The translations under genes were made by a program, and so were the position numbers. From contig NZ_BCUF01000052.1 of the NCBI RefSeq assembly GCF_001591145.1, positions 1-34,386 on the forward strand: 34,386 nucleotides of DNA, read 5' to 3'. The notes below the pieces were generated by a model. It was not told the DNA's origin. It searched no databases and saw only the letters and a list, made by a program, of their open reading frames with translations. Positions within the stretch are counted from its first letter, which is position 1; every line of letters starts with the position of its first letter. This DNA is from Vibrio harveyi NBRC 15634 = ATCC 14126 = KCTC 12724. GTDB lineage: Bacteria; Pseudomonadota; Gammaproteobacteria; Enterobacterales; Vibrionaceae. Positions 25,662 to 33,914 of this stretch are shown here, in pieces.

Positions 25662-26417
25662 TTATTGAGCAGCCATTAATGCCTTTACTTGTTCACCAGT
25701 ACAACCAAAACGACGCTCTCGGTTAATAAACCAAGTCACAGCCTCTACTAAGCTGTCTTCGTCAAACTCTGGCCAGTACTCGGGAGTAAAGTACATTTCT
25801 GCATACGCCATTTGCCACAGCATAAAGTTACTGATGCGGCACTCACCACTCGTACGAATCAATAGATCCACTTCAGGTAAGTCTGACATAGTCAAATGCT
25901 GGGAAATTAACTGCTCGTTGATATCCTCTACACGGATCTCACCGTTGCGAGCTTTGAGCGCTAACGTTTTTGCCGCCTCTGTGATGTCCCATTTACCGCC
26001 ATAGTTAGCAGCAATGTTAATCACCATCCCCGTGTTGTTCGCCGTCAGTGCTTCTGCTTCGACAATTTTACCTTGTAATCGCTCGCTAAAACGGCTGGTA
26101 TCGCCAATAACGCGCAAGCGTAAATTGTTTTTATGCAGCTTTTTTACTTCGCTCGATAAAACAGAAATGAACAGCTCCATCAGTAGCCCCACCTCTTCTT
26201 CAAGTCGACGCCAGTTTTCGCTGCTAAAAGCGAATAAGGTCATGGCTTTAATGCCGAGTTTAGAAGCGGCTGCAACGGTCTTACGAACGGCACTAACGCC
26301 TTTTTTATGACCGAATACGCGAGGTTTTCCTTTGGACTTAGCCCAACGACCATTACCGTCCATGATGATGGCAATATGCTTAGGGAGGGAATCAGAGAAG
26401 GCTTGAGAATTTTGCAT
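25662..26417 (-). CDS. uppS: Undecaprenyl pyrophosphate synthase
   Basis: This 251-residue cis-prenyltransferase builds the C55 carrier lipid for peptidoglycan and O-antigen by adding isopentenyl units to farnesyl pyrophosphate. The catalytic D20 is in IAIIMDGNGRWAKSKG, and the C-terminal signature RTSGECRISNFMLWQMAYAE is intact. The Cys in SGECR replaces the His of the more usual GGEHR. The Shine-Dalgarno is weak. It is preceded by the frr terminator at 26458-26489. Confidence 0.96.
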   Translation of the reverse strand: MQNSQAFSDSLPKHIAIIMDGNGRWAKSKGKPRVFGHKKGVSAVRKTVAAASKLGIKAMTLFAFSSENWRRLEEEVGLLMELFISVLSSEVKKLHKNNLRLRVIGDTSRFSERLQGKIVEAEALTANNTGMVINIAANYGGKWDITEAAKTLALKARNGEIRVEDINEQLISQHLTMSDLPEVDLLIRTSGECRISNFMLWQMAYAEMYFTPEYWPEFDEDSLVEAVTWFINRERRFGCTGEQVKALMAAQ

Positions 26418-26457
26418 AGGGAGTTAATTGAGTTCCATCAGTTGGATAGACTAACAC

Positions 26458-26489
26458 AAAAAAACGCTGCACTGTGAGCACAGCGTTTT
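26458..26489 (-). terminator. Rho-independent terminator of frr
   Basis: AAAACGCTG and CAGCGTTTT arms with a partly paired centre are followed by seven T on the minus strand, 25 bases after the frr stop. Confidence 0.87.
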
Positions 26490-26513
26490 CCAACAGTGAT
26501 GTGGGTGGGAGTA

Positions 26514-27071
26514 TTAAACTTCCATCAACTCTTTTTCTTTTGCAGCAAGAACTTCGTCGATCTTCTTAACTGCAACGTCTGTCAGTTTTTGGATCTCGTC
26601 TTGTGCTTTGCGATCTTCGTCTTCAGAGATTTCTTTATCTTTTAGAAGACCTTTTAGGTCGCTGTTTGCGTCACGACGGATGTTACGAACTGCAACACGT
26701 GCGCCTTCAGCTTCACCACGAACGATCTTAACTAGGTCTTTACGACGCTCTTCTGTTAGCGGTGGAAGTGGAACACGGATGATTGTGCCAGCAGACATTG
26801 GGTTTAGACCAAGATCTGACATCATGATTGCTTTCTCAACTTTTTGAGTAAGCTCTTTGTCGAAAACTGTGATTGCTAGAGTACGAGCGTCTTCAGCAAC
26901 AACGTTTGCTACTTGGTTAAGAGGAGTAGCAGCACCGTAGTACTCTACAGAGATACCAGATAGTAGGCTTGGGTGCGCGCGGCCAGTACGAACTTTAGAA
27001 AGGTTGTTCTTTAGCGCTTCAACGCTTTTGTCCATGCGCTCTTGCGCGTCTTTATTGATTTCGTTAATCAC
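26514..27071 (-). CDS. frr: Ribosome recycling factor
   Basis: This 185-residue protein, the standard length, splits post-termination ribosomes together with EF-G. It shows the family pattern: a long helical N-terminus (EINKDAQERMDKSVEALKNNLSKVRTGRAHPSLL), the inserted beta domain (YYGAATPLNQVANV) and the C-terminal helices with RRDANSDLKGLLKDKEISEDEDR. The start is GTG, with AAGGTG six bases upstream. It sits 95 bases after pyrH, with a hairpin in between. Confidence 0.97.
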   Translation of the reverse strand: MINEINKDAQERMDKSVEALKNNLSKVRTGRAHPSLLSGISVEYYGAATPLNQVANVVAEDARTLAITVFDKELTQKVEKAIMMSDLGLNPMSAGTIIRVPLPPLTEERRKDLVKIVRGEAEGARVAVRNIRRDANSDLKGLLKDKEISEDEDRKAQDEIQKLTDVAVKKIDEVLAAKEKELMEV

Positions 27072-27130
27072 GGTTTCACCTTAAAAATGTCATCTTTCCT
27101 GAAGAAAGCCTAAAAGGGTTGAGCAAAGCG

Positions 27131-27162
27131 AAACGCCATCCAACCTAGCGTGGATGGCGTTT
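27131..27162 (-). terminator. Hairpin/terminator after pyrH
   Basis: A perfect 12-bp inverted repeat (AAACGCCATCCA / TGGATGGCGTTT) with an 8-base loop lies 4 bases past the pyrH stop. The following minus-strand sequence CGCTTTGCTC is only moderately T-rich. Confidence 0.7.
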
Positions 27163-27166
27163 AGGA

Positions 27167-27898
27167 TTATGCGTCAGCGTTGATCAGCGTGCCTTCAGCT
27201 TCACCCATAACCACGCGACGTAGTGCGCCTGGCTTGTTCATGTTAAATACACGGATTGGCATTTTGTGGTCACGAGCTAGAGTGAACGCTGCCAAGTCCA
27301 TTACTTTCAGCTCTTTATCCAGAACTTCTGCGTAAGATAGCTTATCATACAGCTCTGCGTCTGGGTTTGCTACTGGGTCTGCAGTAAATACGCCATCAAC
27401 TTTCGTTGCTTTTAGAACTACGTCAGCTTCAATTTCGATACCACGTAGACACGCCGCTGAATCTGTTGTGAAGAATGGGTTACCAGTACCTGCAGAGAAG
27501 ATTACCACTCGGCCTTGACGAAGTTCGCGGATAGCGTCTGCCCAATTGTAGTCGTCACACACACCTTTTAGAGGAATTGCAGACATTACACGAGCGTTTA
27601 CGTATGCACGGTGAAGTGCGTCACGCATTGCCAAACCGTTCATTACCGTTGCAAGCATACCCATGTGGTCGCCTACTACGCGGTTCATACCAGCTTCCGC
27701 AAGACCAGCGCCACGGAACAGGTTACCACCACCGATTACCACACCAACTTGAACACCCAGTTCAACCAGCTCTTTAACCTCTTGAGCCATACGATCAAGA
27801 ACCGCTGGGTCAATACCGAAACCTTCTTCGCCTTGAAGAGCTTCACCACTCAGTTTTAATAGAATACGTTGATATGCTGGTTTAGGGTTCGTAGTCAT
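27167..27898 (-). CDS. pyrH: UMP kinase
   Basis: This 243-residue amino-acid-kinase-family hexamer phosphorylates UMP to UDP, feeding RNA, DNA and UDP-sugar synthesis. Motifs are LLKLSGEAL at the N-terminus, GGGNLFRG (56-63), the UMP-binding segment GDHMGMLATVMNGLAMRDAL, and TGNPFFTTDSAACLRGIEI. GGAAGG precedes the ATG. It lies 154 bases after tsf, beyond the tsf terminator, and so probably has its own promoter in that gap. Confidence 0.97.
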   Translation of the reverse strand: MTTNPKPAYQRILLKLSGEALQGEEGFGIDPAVLDRMAQEVKELVELGVQVGVVIGGGNLFRGAGLAEAGMNRVVGDHMGMLATVMNGLAMRDALHRAYVNARVMSAIPLKGVCDDYNWADAIRELRQGRVVIFSAGTGNPFFTTDSAACLRGIEIEADVVLKATKVDGVFTADPVANPDAELYDKLSYAEVLDKELKVMDLAAFTLARDHKMPIRVFNMNKPGALRRVVMGEAEGTLINADA

Positions 27899-28000
27899 GG
27901 AGTTTACCTTCCAAAAGAGAGTTGTCGATTAACAGTCATGAATAGACACAAGTTTGCTGATGACTATTCATCACGGCTAATTTTTTGCCGCTCTTTTCGT

Positions 28001-28028
28001 AAAAAGACCGCAGCCAAGGCCACGGTCT
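28001..28028 (-). terminator. Rho-independent terminator of rpsB-tsf
   Basis: AGACCG and CGGTCT with inner GCC/GGC pairs and a 2x2 internal mismatch form the stem, followed by TTTTT on the minus strand, 24 bases after the tsf stop. The remaining 27899-28000 region probably carries the pyrH promoter. Confidence 0.85.
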
Positions 28029-28052
28029 AATCTTTGCACAAATCTCTAAGGA

Positions 28053-28898
28053 TTAACCTTTTTGAGCTAGTGCTACTTCTTCAGCGAAGCTCATTTCAGC
28101 CGCTTTCTCGATACCTTCACCTACTTCTAGACGAACGAAAGTCGATACTGATGCACCTTTCTCTTTTAACATTTCGCCAACAGATTTCTTAGGTTCCATG
28201 ATGAAAGCTTGACCAGTTAGAGAGATTTCGCCAGTGAATTTCTTCATGCGACCGATAACCATCTTCTCAGCGATCTCTTGTGGCTTGCCTTCGTTCATAG
28301 CGATTTCAACTTGAACTTCTTTCTCTTTAGCAACTACGTCAGCTGGAACGTCTTCTGGGTTAACGAACTCTGGCTTAGAAGCAGCAACGTGCATTGCAAC
28401 GTGCTTAAGAGTTTCTGCGTCGCCTTCACCAGCAACAACAACACCGATTTTCTCACCGTGACGGTAAGAAGCGATAGCAGTACCTTCTACGTATGCAACG
28501 CGACGGATGTTGATGTTTTCGCCGATTTTAGCAACTAGAGCTACGCGCTCTTCTTCGAACTTAGCAACTAGCTCTTCAGCAGTAGCTTTAGTCGCTAGAG
28601 CGTCAAGTGCTACTTTGTCTGCGAATGCAGTGAAGTTACCGTCTTTAGCAACGAAGTCAGTTTGGCAGTTAACTTCAAGAAGAACAGCAACGCCGTTTTC
28701 TTCTTTGATGATGATTGCGCCTTCAGCTGCAACGTTACCAGCTTTTTTAGCTGCTTTCGCTGCGCCTGATTTACGCATGTTTTCAATTGCTAGTTCGATG
28801 TCAGCGTTTGCTTCTACAAGCGCTTTCTTACATTCCATCATGCCAGCGCCAGTGCGCTCGCGAAGTTCTTTAACTAGAGCAGCAGTTACAGTTGCCAT
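28053..28898 (-). CDS. tsf: Elongation factor Ts
   Basis: This 281-residue guanine nucleotide exchange factor recharges EF-Tu. The N-terminal UBA-like module (VTAALVKELRERTGAGMMECKKAL) and the EF-Tu-contacting TDF motif (T80-D81-F82 in CQTDFVAKD) are both present, followed by the duplicated core subdomains. It follows rpsB by 131 bases and is very likely cotranscribed with it, as in other gammaproteobacteria. It ends at a clear terminator. Confidence 0.97.
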   Translation of the reverse strand: MATVTAALVKELRERTGAGMMECKKALVEANADIELAIENMRKSGAAKAAKKAGNVAAEGAIIIKEENGVAVLLEVNCQTDFVAKDGNFTAFADKVALDALATKATAEELVAKFEEERVALVAKIGENINIRRVAYVEGTAIASYRHGEKIGVVVAGEGDAETLKHVAMHVAASKPEFVNPEDVPADVVAKEKEVQVEIAMNEGKPQEIAEKMVIGRMKKFTGEISLTGQAFIMEPKKSVGEMLKEKGASVSTFVRLEVGEGIEKAAEMSFAEEVALAQKG

Positions 28899-29029
28899 TC
28901 TCTATTCCTCGTTTGATTCGAAATAAGGTAAAAAACAGGGGCCTACATTGTCGGCCCCCATTGCTAACTATAACTCAGTCTATGCTACAACAAGGTTTCA
29001 CATAGACTAAGTGTGACACAGAGCCGCTA

Positions 29030-29758
29030 TTATTCAGCTTCTACGAAACCGTCTTTTTCAGCAACTGCTGCAACGTCTTTGTTGCGACCTTCAGTTACTG
29101 CAGATGCAGCAGCGTTTAGGTATAGTTGAACTGCGCGGATCGCGTCGTCGTTACCTGGGATGATGTAGTCAACGCCGTCTGGGTTAGAGTTAGTATCTAC
29201 CACAGCGTATACTGGAATACCTAGGTTGTTAGCTTCTTTAATTGCAATGTGCTCGTGATCAGCGTCGATTACGAATAGAGCGTCTGGTAGACCGCCCATA
29301 TCTTTGATACCACCAAGAGATTTCTCTAGCTTCTCCATTTCACGAGTGCGCATTAGAGCTTCTTTCTTAGTTAGCTTGTCGAAAGTACCGTCTTGAGACT
29401 GTGCTTCGAAATCTTTTAGACGCTTGATAGACTGACGAACTGTTTTGTAGTTCGTTAGCATGCCGCCCAACCAACGGTTGTTTACGTAGTATTGGTTGCT
29501 TGCGATTGCAGCTTCTTTAACAGCTTCAGATGCAGCGCGCTTAGTACCTACGAAAAGAACTTTACCTTTTTTCTCGCCAATTTTAGCAAGCTCAGCTAGA
29601 GCTTCATTGAACATTGGTACAGTTTTTTCTAGGTTGATGATGTGAACGCGGTTACGAGCACCAAAGATGAATGGCTTCATTTTTGGGTTCCAGTAACGAG
29701 TTTGGTGACCGAAGTGAACACCAGCTTTCAGCATATCGCGCATTGATACAGTTGCCAT
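29030..29758 (-). CDS. rpsB: 30S ribosomal protein S2
   Basis: This 242-residue protein of the small subunit interacts with S1 and the 16S 3' domain. The family start MATVSMRDMLKAGVHFGHQTRYWNPKM, the RNNLGG-like segment VNNRWLGGMLTNY and PDALFVIDADHEHIAIKEANNLGIPV are intact. The ATG at 29758 is chosen over an in-frame ATG at 29791 because GAGG lies 8 bases upstream and it matches the family N-terminus; the longer form would read through the leader. A long leader precedes the gene. Confidence 0.98.
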   Translation of the reverse strand: MATVSMRDMLKAGVHFGHQTRYWNPKMKPFIFGARNRVHIINLEKTVPMFNEALAELAKIGEKKGKVLFVGTKRAASEAVKEAAIASNQYYVNNRWLGGMLTNYKTVRQSIKRLKDFEAQSQDGTFDKLTKKEALMRTREMEKLEKSLGGIKDMGGLPDALFVIDADHEHIAIKEANNLGIPVYAVVDTNSNPDGVDYIIPGNDDAIRAVQLYLNAAASAVTEGRNKDVAAVAEKDGFVEAE

Positions 29759-29934
29759 TTTAAAATCCTCTATGGGGTTAGGCCTCCACATCCCCCATAA
29801 TTCCGACCAAGCTTCTGCTCAGCACCCCGGAACATGTGACGGAATGTGTGTGATTTAAAGATAAAAAGTTAATCGGAAGAAGCCTGCTTCGCCACTTCTC
29901 TAACGAAAAGTAAAGAGAACAGTCCTCGATTCCG
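29759..29934 (-). ncRNA. rpsB leader, probable t44/S2-type regulatory RNA
   Basis: About 175 bases lie between a candidate start site and the S2 ATG, with no ORF. Near the ribosome-binding site ATGGGG and CCCCAT arms can pair just ahead of the GAGG. In gammaproteobacteria the rpsB leader is a conserved structured RNA (known as t44 in Rfam, between map and rpsB) through which S2 represses its own operon. The assignment rests on position, orientation and the hairpin; I could not align it to the model. Confidence 0.55.
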
Positions 29935-29940
29935 GCGCGC

Positions 29941-29970
29941 TTTATACCATATTTTAGCCCAACATGGCTA
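29941..29970 (-). promoter_or_regulatory. Candidate rpsB-tsf promoter
   Basis: On the minus strand TAAAAT, TATGGT and TATAAA occur in tandem and are followed by GCGCGCC. This GC-rich discriminator is typical of growth-rate and ppGpp-controlled ribosomal promoters. TAGCC...GGCTA forms a small palindrome upstream. The -35 hexamer is not clear. The rest of the divergent region (29971-30070) is A/T-rich with no gene. Confidence 0.45.
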
Positions 29971-30078
29971 GTAAAAATTATTTCTTACCATTCTAATTTA
30001 CCTATCACAGTCACCCCTACTCTCTCTTTAATTACATAACTAAACTACAAGTAAGAATGACTCATATTCTTAACTGGC

Positions 30079-30108
30079 TTGGGTTAGCCACTCGATATCT
30101 GATAGAAT
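30079..30108 (+). promoter_or_regulatory. Candidate map promoter and 5' UTR hairpin
   Basis: TTGGGT and TAGAAT are spaced by 18 bases and followed by GCGCGC. The transcript leader then holds a stem-loop, ATTCG-CACG-TTTG-CGTG-CTTA-CGAAT (about 30114-30141), before the map ATG at 30156. Confidence 0.5.
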
Positions 30109-30155
30109 GCGCGCATTCGCACGTTTGCGTGCTTACGAATAAGTAGAGAAAGCCA

Positions 30156-31034
30156 ATGTCAATCAAGATTAAAACTGCTGAAGAAATCGAACGCATGCGC
30201 ATTGCGGGCAAGCTAGCCGCAGAAGTTCTAGAAATGATCGAACCGCACATCAAAGCAGGTGTGACAACAGAAGAGCTAAACCAAATCTGTCACGATTACG
30301 CTCTAGAGAGAGGCGCTTACTCTGCACCGCTTGATTACCATGGATTCCCTAAATCAATCTGTACGTCGATCAACCACATCGTTTGTCACGGTATACCGGC
30401 AACCCAAGATGAAAAGGGTGCTAACGGTCAAATGAAACCTGCGGTCCTAAAAGACGGTGACATCATCAACGTTGATATCACAGTGATTGTTCCAAACGAT
30501 GAAAACGCAGACCTAAGCGTTCGTCCACAAGGCTACCACGGTGATACGTCTAAGATGTTCCTAGTTGGTGATGTTTCACCAGCAAACAAGCGTCTATGTA
30601 TGGTTGCACAAGAGTCACTTTACATCGGTATGCGTCAAGTTAAGCCTGGTGCAACTGTTGGTGACATCGGTACTGCAATCGAGAAGTACATTAAAGAAAA
30701 CAACAAGAACAACCCACGTAACAAGTTCTCTATTGTTAAGGACTTCTGTGGTCACGGCATCGGTGATGAGTTCCACGAAGAGCCACAAGTGGTTCACTAC
30801 AAGAACAAAGACCGCCGTGTACTAAAAGAAGGCATGTGCTTTACGATTGAACCAATGATCAACGCGGGTAAATTTGGCTGTACTGTTGACGCGCAAGACG
30901 ATTGGACAGTTTACACCGGCGACGGTAAAAACTCAGCGCAGTGGGAACACACTATCGTGGTAACTAAAGACGGTTGTGAAGTGCTTACACTTCGTAGCGA
31001 CGATACCATTCCGCGTATGATGAAAAACGTTTAA
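30156..31034 (+). CDS. map: Methionine aminopeptidase type I with two short insertions
   Basis: This 292-residue metalloenzyme removes the initiator methionine from nascent proteins. The five metal ligands are visible: D107 (NVDITV), D130 (HGDTSKMF), H200 (CGHGIGDEFHEEP), E232 (TIEPMIN) and E264 (QWEHTIVV). E. coli Map has 264 residues. The extra length comes mainly from about 12 residues after CHGIP (ATQDEKGANGQM...) and about 15 between ITVI and GYHGD (VPNDENADLSVRPQ), both close to the substrate-entry side. Type I enzymes with such inserts are, to my knowledge, known from Vibrio. It is divergent from rpsB and has its own terminator. Confidence 0.96.
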   Translation: MSIKIKTAEEIERMRIAGKLAAEVLEMIEPHIKAGVTTEELNQICHDYALERGAYSAPLDYHGFPKSICTSINHIVCHGIPATQDEKGANGQMKPAVLKDGDIINVDITVIVPNDENADLSVRPQGYHGDTSKMFLVGDVSPANKRLCMVAQESLYIGMRQVKPGATVGDIGTAIEKYIKENNKNNPRNKFSIVKDFCGHGIGDEFHEEPQVVHYKNKDRRVLKEGMCFTIEPMINAGKFGCTVDAQDDWTVYTGDGKNSAQWEHTIVVTKDGCEVLTLRSDDTIPRMMKNV

Positions 31035-31051
31035 TCGCCCATCACTTTCCC

Positions 31052-31080
31052 TATCCCCGCTCATGCGGGGATATTTTTTA
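31052..31080 (+). terminator. Rho-independent terminator of map
   Basis: A perfect 9-bp stem (TATCCCCGC / GCGGGGATA) with loop TCAT is followed by a T-run, 17 bases after the map stop. glnD is therefore probably transcribed separately. Confidence 0.92.
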
Positions 31081-31133
31081 TCTGCTTCAAATTTGTTAGA
31101 TTGCTAATAGTTTAGCTTGCACGGATAGCAAAT

Positions 31134-33758
31134 ATGCCCCTTCAGTCTCCTCTTACGTTTACCGATGAACAAATCAATATCGGAGAACTTAAGCAAGAAC
31201 TTGAAAAATTCAGTTCATACCAAAAAGAAGAATTTCTACAGCACCACCCTGTGACCAACCTTGTTTTGTCACGAGCCGAGTACATGGACTTACTCCTCAA
31301 TCGTTTGTGGCAACACTTTGGTTTTAAAGACATCCATAATATTTCTCTGGTCGCGGTAGGTGGTTATGGTCGTGGTGAATTGCACCCCCTTTCCGACATC
31401 GACATTTTGATTCTGTCGAACAACAAACTGCCTAATGCACTGGAAGCCAAAATCAGTGAGTTCATTACGCTACTGTGGGATTTACGCCTTGAAGTAGGTC
31501 ATGCGGTTCGTACTGTCGAGGAGTGTGCTGAAATTGGGCGTTCAGATTTAACTGTCGCCACCAATTTACAAGAAGCTCGTTTGCTCTGTGGCAGTGAAGA
31601 CACCTTCCAAGCGCTGAAGAAAGTGGTGCTATCTGATTCTTTCTGGCCAAGCGAGACCTTTTATCGAGCCAAAATTCAAGAACAGCGCGAACGCCATGCT
31701 CGGTACCATGACACGACCTACAATCTTGAACCAGACATCAAATCCACACCAGGTGGTCTACGTGACATTCATACATTAAGTTGGGTGGCACGCCGTCACT
31801 TCGGCGCGACTTCATTGTTGGAGATGAGCCGCTACGGATTCTTAACAGATGCCGAATACCGTGAGTTGGTTGAATGTCAGGATTTCCTGTGGCGCGTGCG
31901 TTTTGCGCTGCATATTGAACTACGACGTTACGACAACCGTTTGACCTTTGCCCACCAAGCGCAGGTCGCGGAGCACCTTGGCTATGTGGGTGAAGGTAAT
32001 CGCGGCGTCGAAATGATGATGAAAGAGTTCTACCGTACCCTTCGACGTGTGGCAGAGCTCAATAAGATGCTACTCAAGCTGTTCGATCAAGCCATCATCA
32101 ATGGTGGTGCAACAGAAGATGCAGAAATCATTGATGAAGACTTCCAACGTCGTGGCGCCTTAATTGAGGCACGTAAGCCCGCTTTGTTCCAAGCTCGCCC
32201 AGAGACGATTCTGGATATGTTTCTGCATATTGCCAATGATTCAAGCATCGAAGGGGTTAGCCCACCAACATTGCGTCAGTTGCGTACTGCGCGTCGTCGA
32301 TTGAATAAATTCTTACACACCATGCCAGAAGCGCGTGAAAAGTTTATGGCATTGTGTCGCCACCCGAACGCCCTACATAAAGCGTTCAGTCTGATGCACA
32401 AGCTTGGTGTCCTCGCGGCATACCTTCCACAATGGAGCCAAATTGTCGGTCAGATGCAGTTCGACCTATTCCATGTGTATACCGTAGATGAGCACAGTAT
32501 TCGCCTGCTCAAACACATTAATACCTTCAGCTACGCAGAGAACCACAGTAAGCATCCGATTTGCTGTGAGGTTTACCCTCGCATTCAAAAGAAAGAGCTG
32601 CTTATCCTAGCCGCGATTTTCCATGATATTGGCAAAGGCAGAGGTGGTGACCATTCGGTGATAGGCGAAGGTGAAGCGTACGACTTCTGTATTGAACACG
32701 GTTTGTCTAAACCAGAGGCGAAATTAGTAAGCTGGCTGGTAAGGCATCACCTATTAATGTCGGTGACTGCACAACGCCGTGATATTTACGATCCAGATGT
32801 GATCACAGAATTCGCCAAGCAAGTACGTGATGAAGAGTACCTTGAGTATCTTGTTTGTCTAACGGTAGCCGATATCTGCGCAACTAACCCAGAGCTTTGG
32901 AATAGTTGGAAACGCACCTTGCTCGCGGAATTGTTCTATTCCACCCAACGTGCACTGCGTCGCGGCTTAGAAAATCCCGTCGATGTGCGTGAACGTATTC
33001 GCCATAATCAACAAATGGCGTCTGCCCTACTACGTAAAGAGGGCTTCTCGGCACGAGAAATTGAGGTGCTGTGGCAGCGCTTTAAAGCTGATTACTTCTT
33101 GCGTCACACCCATAAGCAAATTGCGTGGCATTGCGAGAATTTGCTGCGTATGGAAGACCCAGCAAAGCCACTGGTACTTATCAGTAAAAAAGCGACACGA
33201 GGTGGTACCGAAGTATTCGTTTACAGCCCTGACCAGCCCGCGTTGTTTGCTACCGTTGTTGCTGAGTTAGACCGTCGTAACTTCAACGTACACGACGCAC
33301 AAATCATGACCAGTAAAGATGGCTATGTACTCGATACTTTTATGGTACTTGACCAACATGGCAAAGCGATTGAAGAAGGTCGCCACGGAGCCGTTACTAA
33401 GCACATTACTCATGTATTGGAAGATGGTCGCCCAACCAAGATCAAAACACGTCGCACACCGAATAAACTTCAGCATTTTAATGTAAAAACCAAAGTCGAC
33501 TTCCTGCCAACCAAGAGTAAGAAACGCACTTTGATGGAGTTTGTCGCTCTAGATACTCCGGGGCTTCTGGCCAAAGTTGGTCGTACATTTGCTGACTTGG
33601 GAATTAACCTCCACGCTGCGAAAATTACCACCATTGGTGAACGAGCAGAAGACTTGTTCATTCTAACCAGTGAAGCGGGTGGTAGGCTAAGCGAGGAACA
33701 GCAAGCAGAACTGCGTGAGAAGTTGATTGAGAATTTGTCTGAGCCAGTCTCAGCTTAA
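31134..33758 (+). CDS. glnD: Bifunctional uridylyltransferase/uridylyl-removing enzyme (P-II sensor)
   Basis: This 874-residue glutamine sensor uridylylates P-II when nitrogen is short and removes UMP when glutamine is high. Domains in order: nucleotidyltransferase with GGYGRGELHPLSDID (76-90, metal ligands D88 and D90), a helical linker, an HD hydrolase domain with H497-D498 (FHDIGKGRGGDHS), and two C-terminal ACT domains at about 690-770 and 798-870 (TPGLLAKVGRTFADLGINLHA). All active-site motifs are intact. It follows map after a terminator, and its substrate P-II (glnB) is encoded at 7899-8237. Confidence 0.97.
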   Translation: MPLQSPLTFTDEQINIGELKQELEKFSSYQKEEFLQHHPVTNLVLSRAEYMDLLLNRLWQHFGFKDIHNISLVAVGGYGRGELHPLSDIDILILSNNKLPNALEAKISEFITLLWDLRLEVGHAVRTVEECAEIGRSDLTVATNLQEARLLCGSEDTFQALKKVVLSDSFWPSETFYRAKIQEQRERHARYHDTTYNLEPDIKSTPGGLRDIHTLSWVARRHFGATSLLEMSRYGFLTDAEYRELVECQDFLWRVRFALHIELRRYDNRLTFAHQAQVAEHLGYVGEGNRGVEMMMKEFYRTLRRVAELNKMLLKLFDQAIINGGATEDAEIIDEDFQRRGALIEARKPALFQARPETILDMFLHIANDSSIEGVSPPTLRQLRTARRRLNKFLHTMPEAREKFMALCRHPNALHKAFSLMHKLGVLAAYLPQWSQIVGQMQFDLFHVYTVDEHSIRLLKHINTFSYAENHSKHPICCEVYPRIQKKELLILAAIFHDIGKGRGGDHSVIGEGEAYDFCIEHGLSKPEAKLVSWLVRHHLLMSVTAQRRDIYDPDVITEFAKQVRDEEYLEYLVCLTVADICATNPELWNSWKRTLLAELFYSTQRALRRGLENPVDVRERIRHNQQMASALLRKEGFSAREIEVLWQRFKADYFLRHTHKQIAWHCENLLRMEDPAKPLVLISKKATRGGTEVFVYSPDQPALFATVVAELDRRNFNVHDAQIMTSKDGYVLDTFMVLDQHGKAIEEGRHGAVTKHITHVLEDGRPTKIKTRRTPNKLQHFNVKTKVDFLPTKSKKRTLMEFVALDTPGLLAKVGRTFADLGINLHAAKITTIGERAEDLFILTSEAGGRLSEEQQAELREKLIENLSEPVSA

Positions 33759-33780
33759 GAGAAACCTTCCTTTCATCAAT

Positions 33781-33822
33781 AACTAACGTGGGCAAGAACG
33801 ATAGCGATCTTGCCCACAAGTT
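33781..33822 (+). terminator. Large hairpin after glnD
   Basis: A perfect 10-bp stem (GTGGGCAAGA / TCTTGCCCAC) lies 29 bases beyond the glnD stop, and outer AACT/AGTT arms can extend it. There is no T-run after it on the plus strand, so it may block 3' exonuclease or act as a Rho-assisted terminator. The rest of the gap (33823-33914) probably holds the promoter of the next gene. Confidence 0.55.
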
Positions 33823-33914
33823 GAGCAATTTGGCTAAATATCAGCTATCTAGCTCATTAATGGGCTGCTACAGTTATACGGAAACTAATTCTAGTTATTA
33901 GATAGAGGTAGCCT

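Noticed and set aside
29759..29791. Longer rpsB reading from ATG 29791
   Set aside because: It would translate the leader and ribosome-binding site; S2 proteins begin MATVSMRDML.
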